A stretch of DNA of 7,808 nt, taken from contig JAFTEK010000298.1 in assembly GCA_017453705.1 (NCBI GenBank), positions 1 to 7,808 on the forward strand. Direction: 5' to 3'. The notes beneath the pieces were generated by a model that was not told the origin of the DNA, ran no database searches, and worked only from the letters and a program-made list of their open reading frames with translations. The position numbers and the translations under genes were made by a program. This document shows, piece after piece, positions 7,762 through 7,808 of this stretch (positions are counted from its first letter, which is position 1; each line of letters begins with the position of its first letter). The stretch is from Treponema sp. (GTDB taxonomy: Bacteria > Spirochaetota > Spirochaetia > Treponematales > Treponemataceae).

Positions 7762-7790
7762 ATTATAGCGGATTTACAGCCTTTAGGGAA
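7762..7790 (-). promoter_or_regulatory. Predicted gatC promoter, leaderless arrangement
   Basis: On the - strand a perfect TATAAT (7767-7762) is separated from the gatC ATG by only six bases (7761-7756), which would place the start of transcription on the A of the ATG. The best -35 at 17 bases spacing is TTCCCT (7790-7785), matching the consensus at only three positions. There is no extended -10 TG. Confidence 0.5.
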
Positions 7791-7808
7791 TAGGCGGACT
7801 GTCGTGAG

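Overview
The window is a compact bacterial chromosome segment with about 50% GC by eye. It holds seven intact protein genes, one gene remnant and a short tandem-repeat array. The best guess for the host is a spirochaete of the Treponema type. This rests on the general look of the proteins and on the gatC-gatA pair, and no sequence here proves it. Most genes have Shine-Dalgarno sites (AAGGAG, GGAGG, AAGGGG), so ordinary SD-led translation is the norm.

Left edge (1-244): four head-to-tail copies of a 23-bp unit, each built around a small inverted repeat, are followed directly by about 50 codons of gene-like open frame on the + strand ending at TAG 242-244. This looks like the 3' remnant of a gene whose 5' part is missing or replaced by the array.

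Region 236-2134 (- strand): a class-3-type aldehyde dehydrogenase with all expected catalytic motifs. It carries about 165 extra N-terminal residues: a basic segment with a textbook AT-hook (KRGRPRK), then a long acidic, Ser/Pro-rich and probably disordered linker. This is the most unusual protein in the window.

Region 2135-2272 is a divergent intergenic region. Region 2273-4850 (+ strand) is a likely three-gene operon: a flavoredoxin-type FMN-binding protein, glycerol kinase glpK, and a Nudix hydrolase that starts one base after the glpK stop. A shared theme could be redox and nucleotide housekeeping around glycerol use, but no glycerol transporter or glycerol-3-phosphate dehydrogenase is present here.

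Region 4834-7755 (- strand), in transcription order: gatC and gatA, two of the three subunits of the tRNA-dependent amidotransferase, then an apparently solitary DNA methyltransferase whose 3' end overlaps the Nudix gene by 17 bp. gatB is not in the window. A perfect TATAAT lies six bases before the gatC ATG, which predicts a leaderless or nearly leaderless mRNA. Two small hairpins occupy the gatA-methyltransferase gap.

No tRNA or rRNA gene, CRISPR array, transposase or prophage gene was seen. No complete new multi-gene system is evident. The best leads are the AT-hook aldehyde dehydrogenase, the palindromic 23-bp array beside a gene remnant, and the leaderless gatC start.
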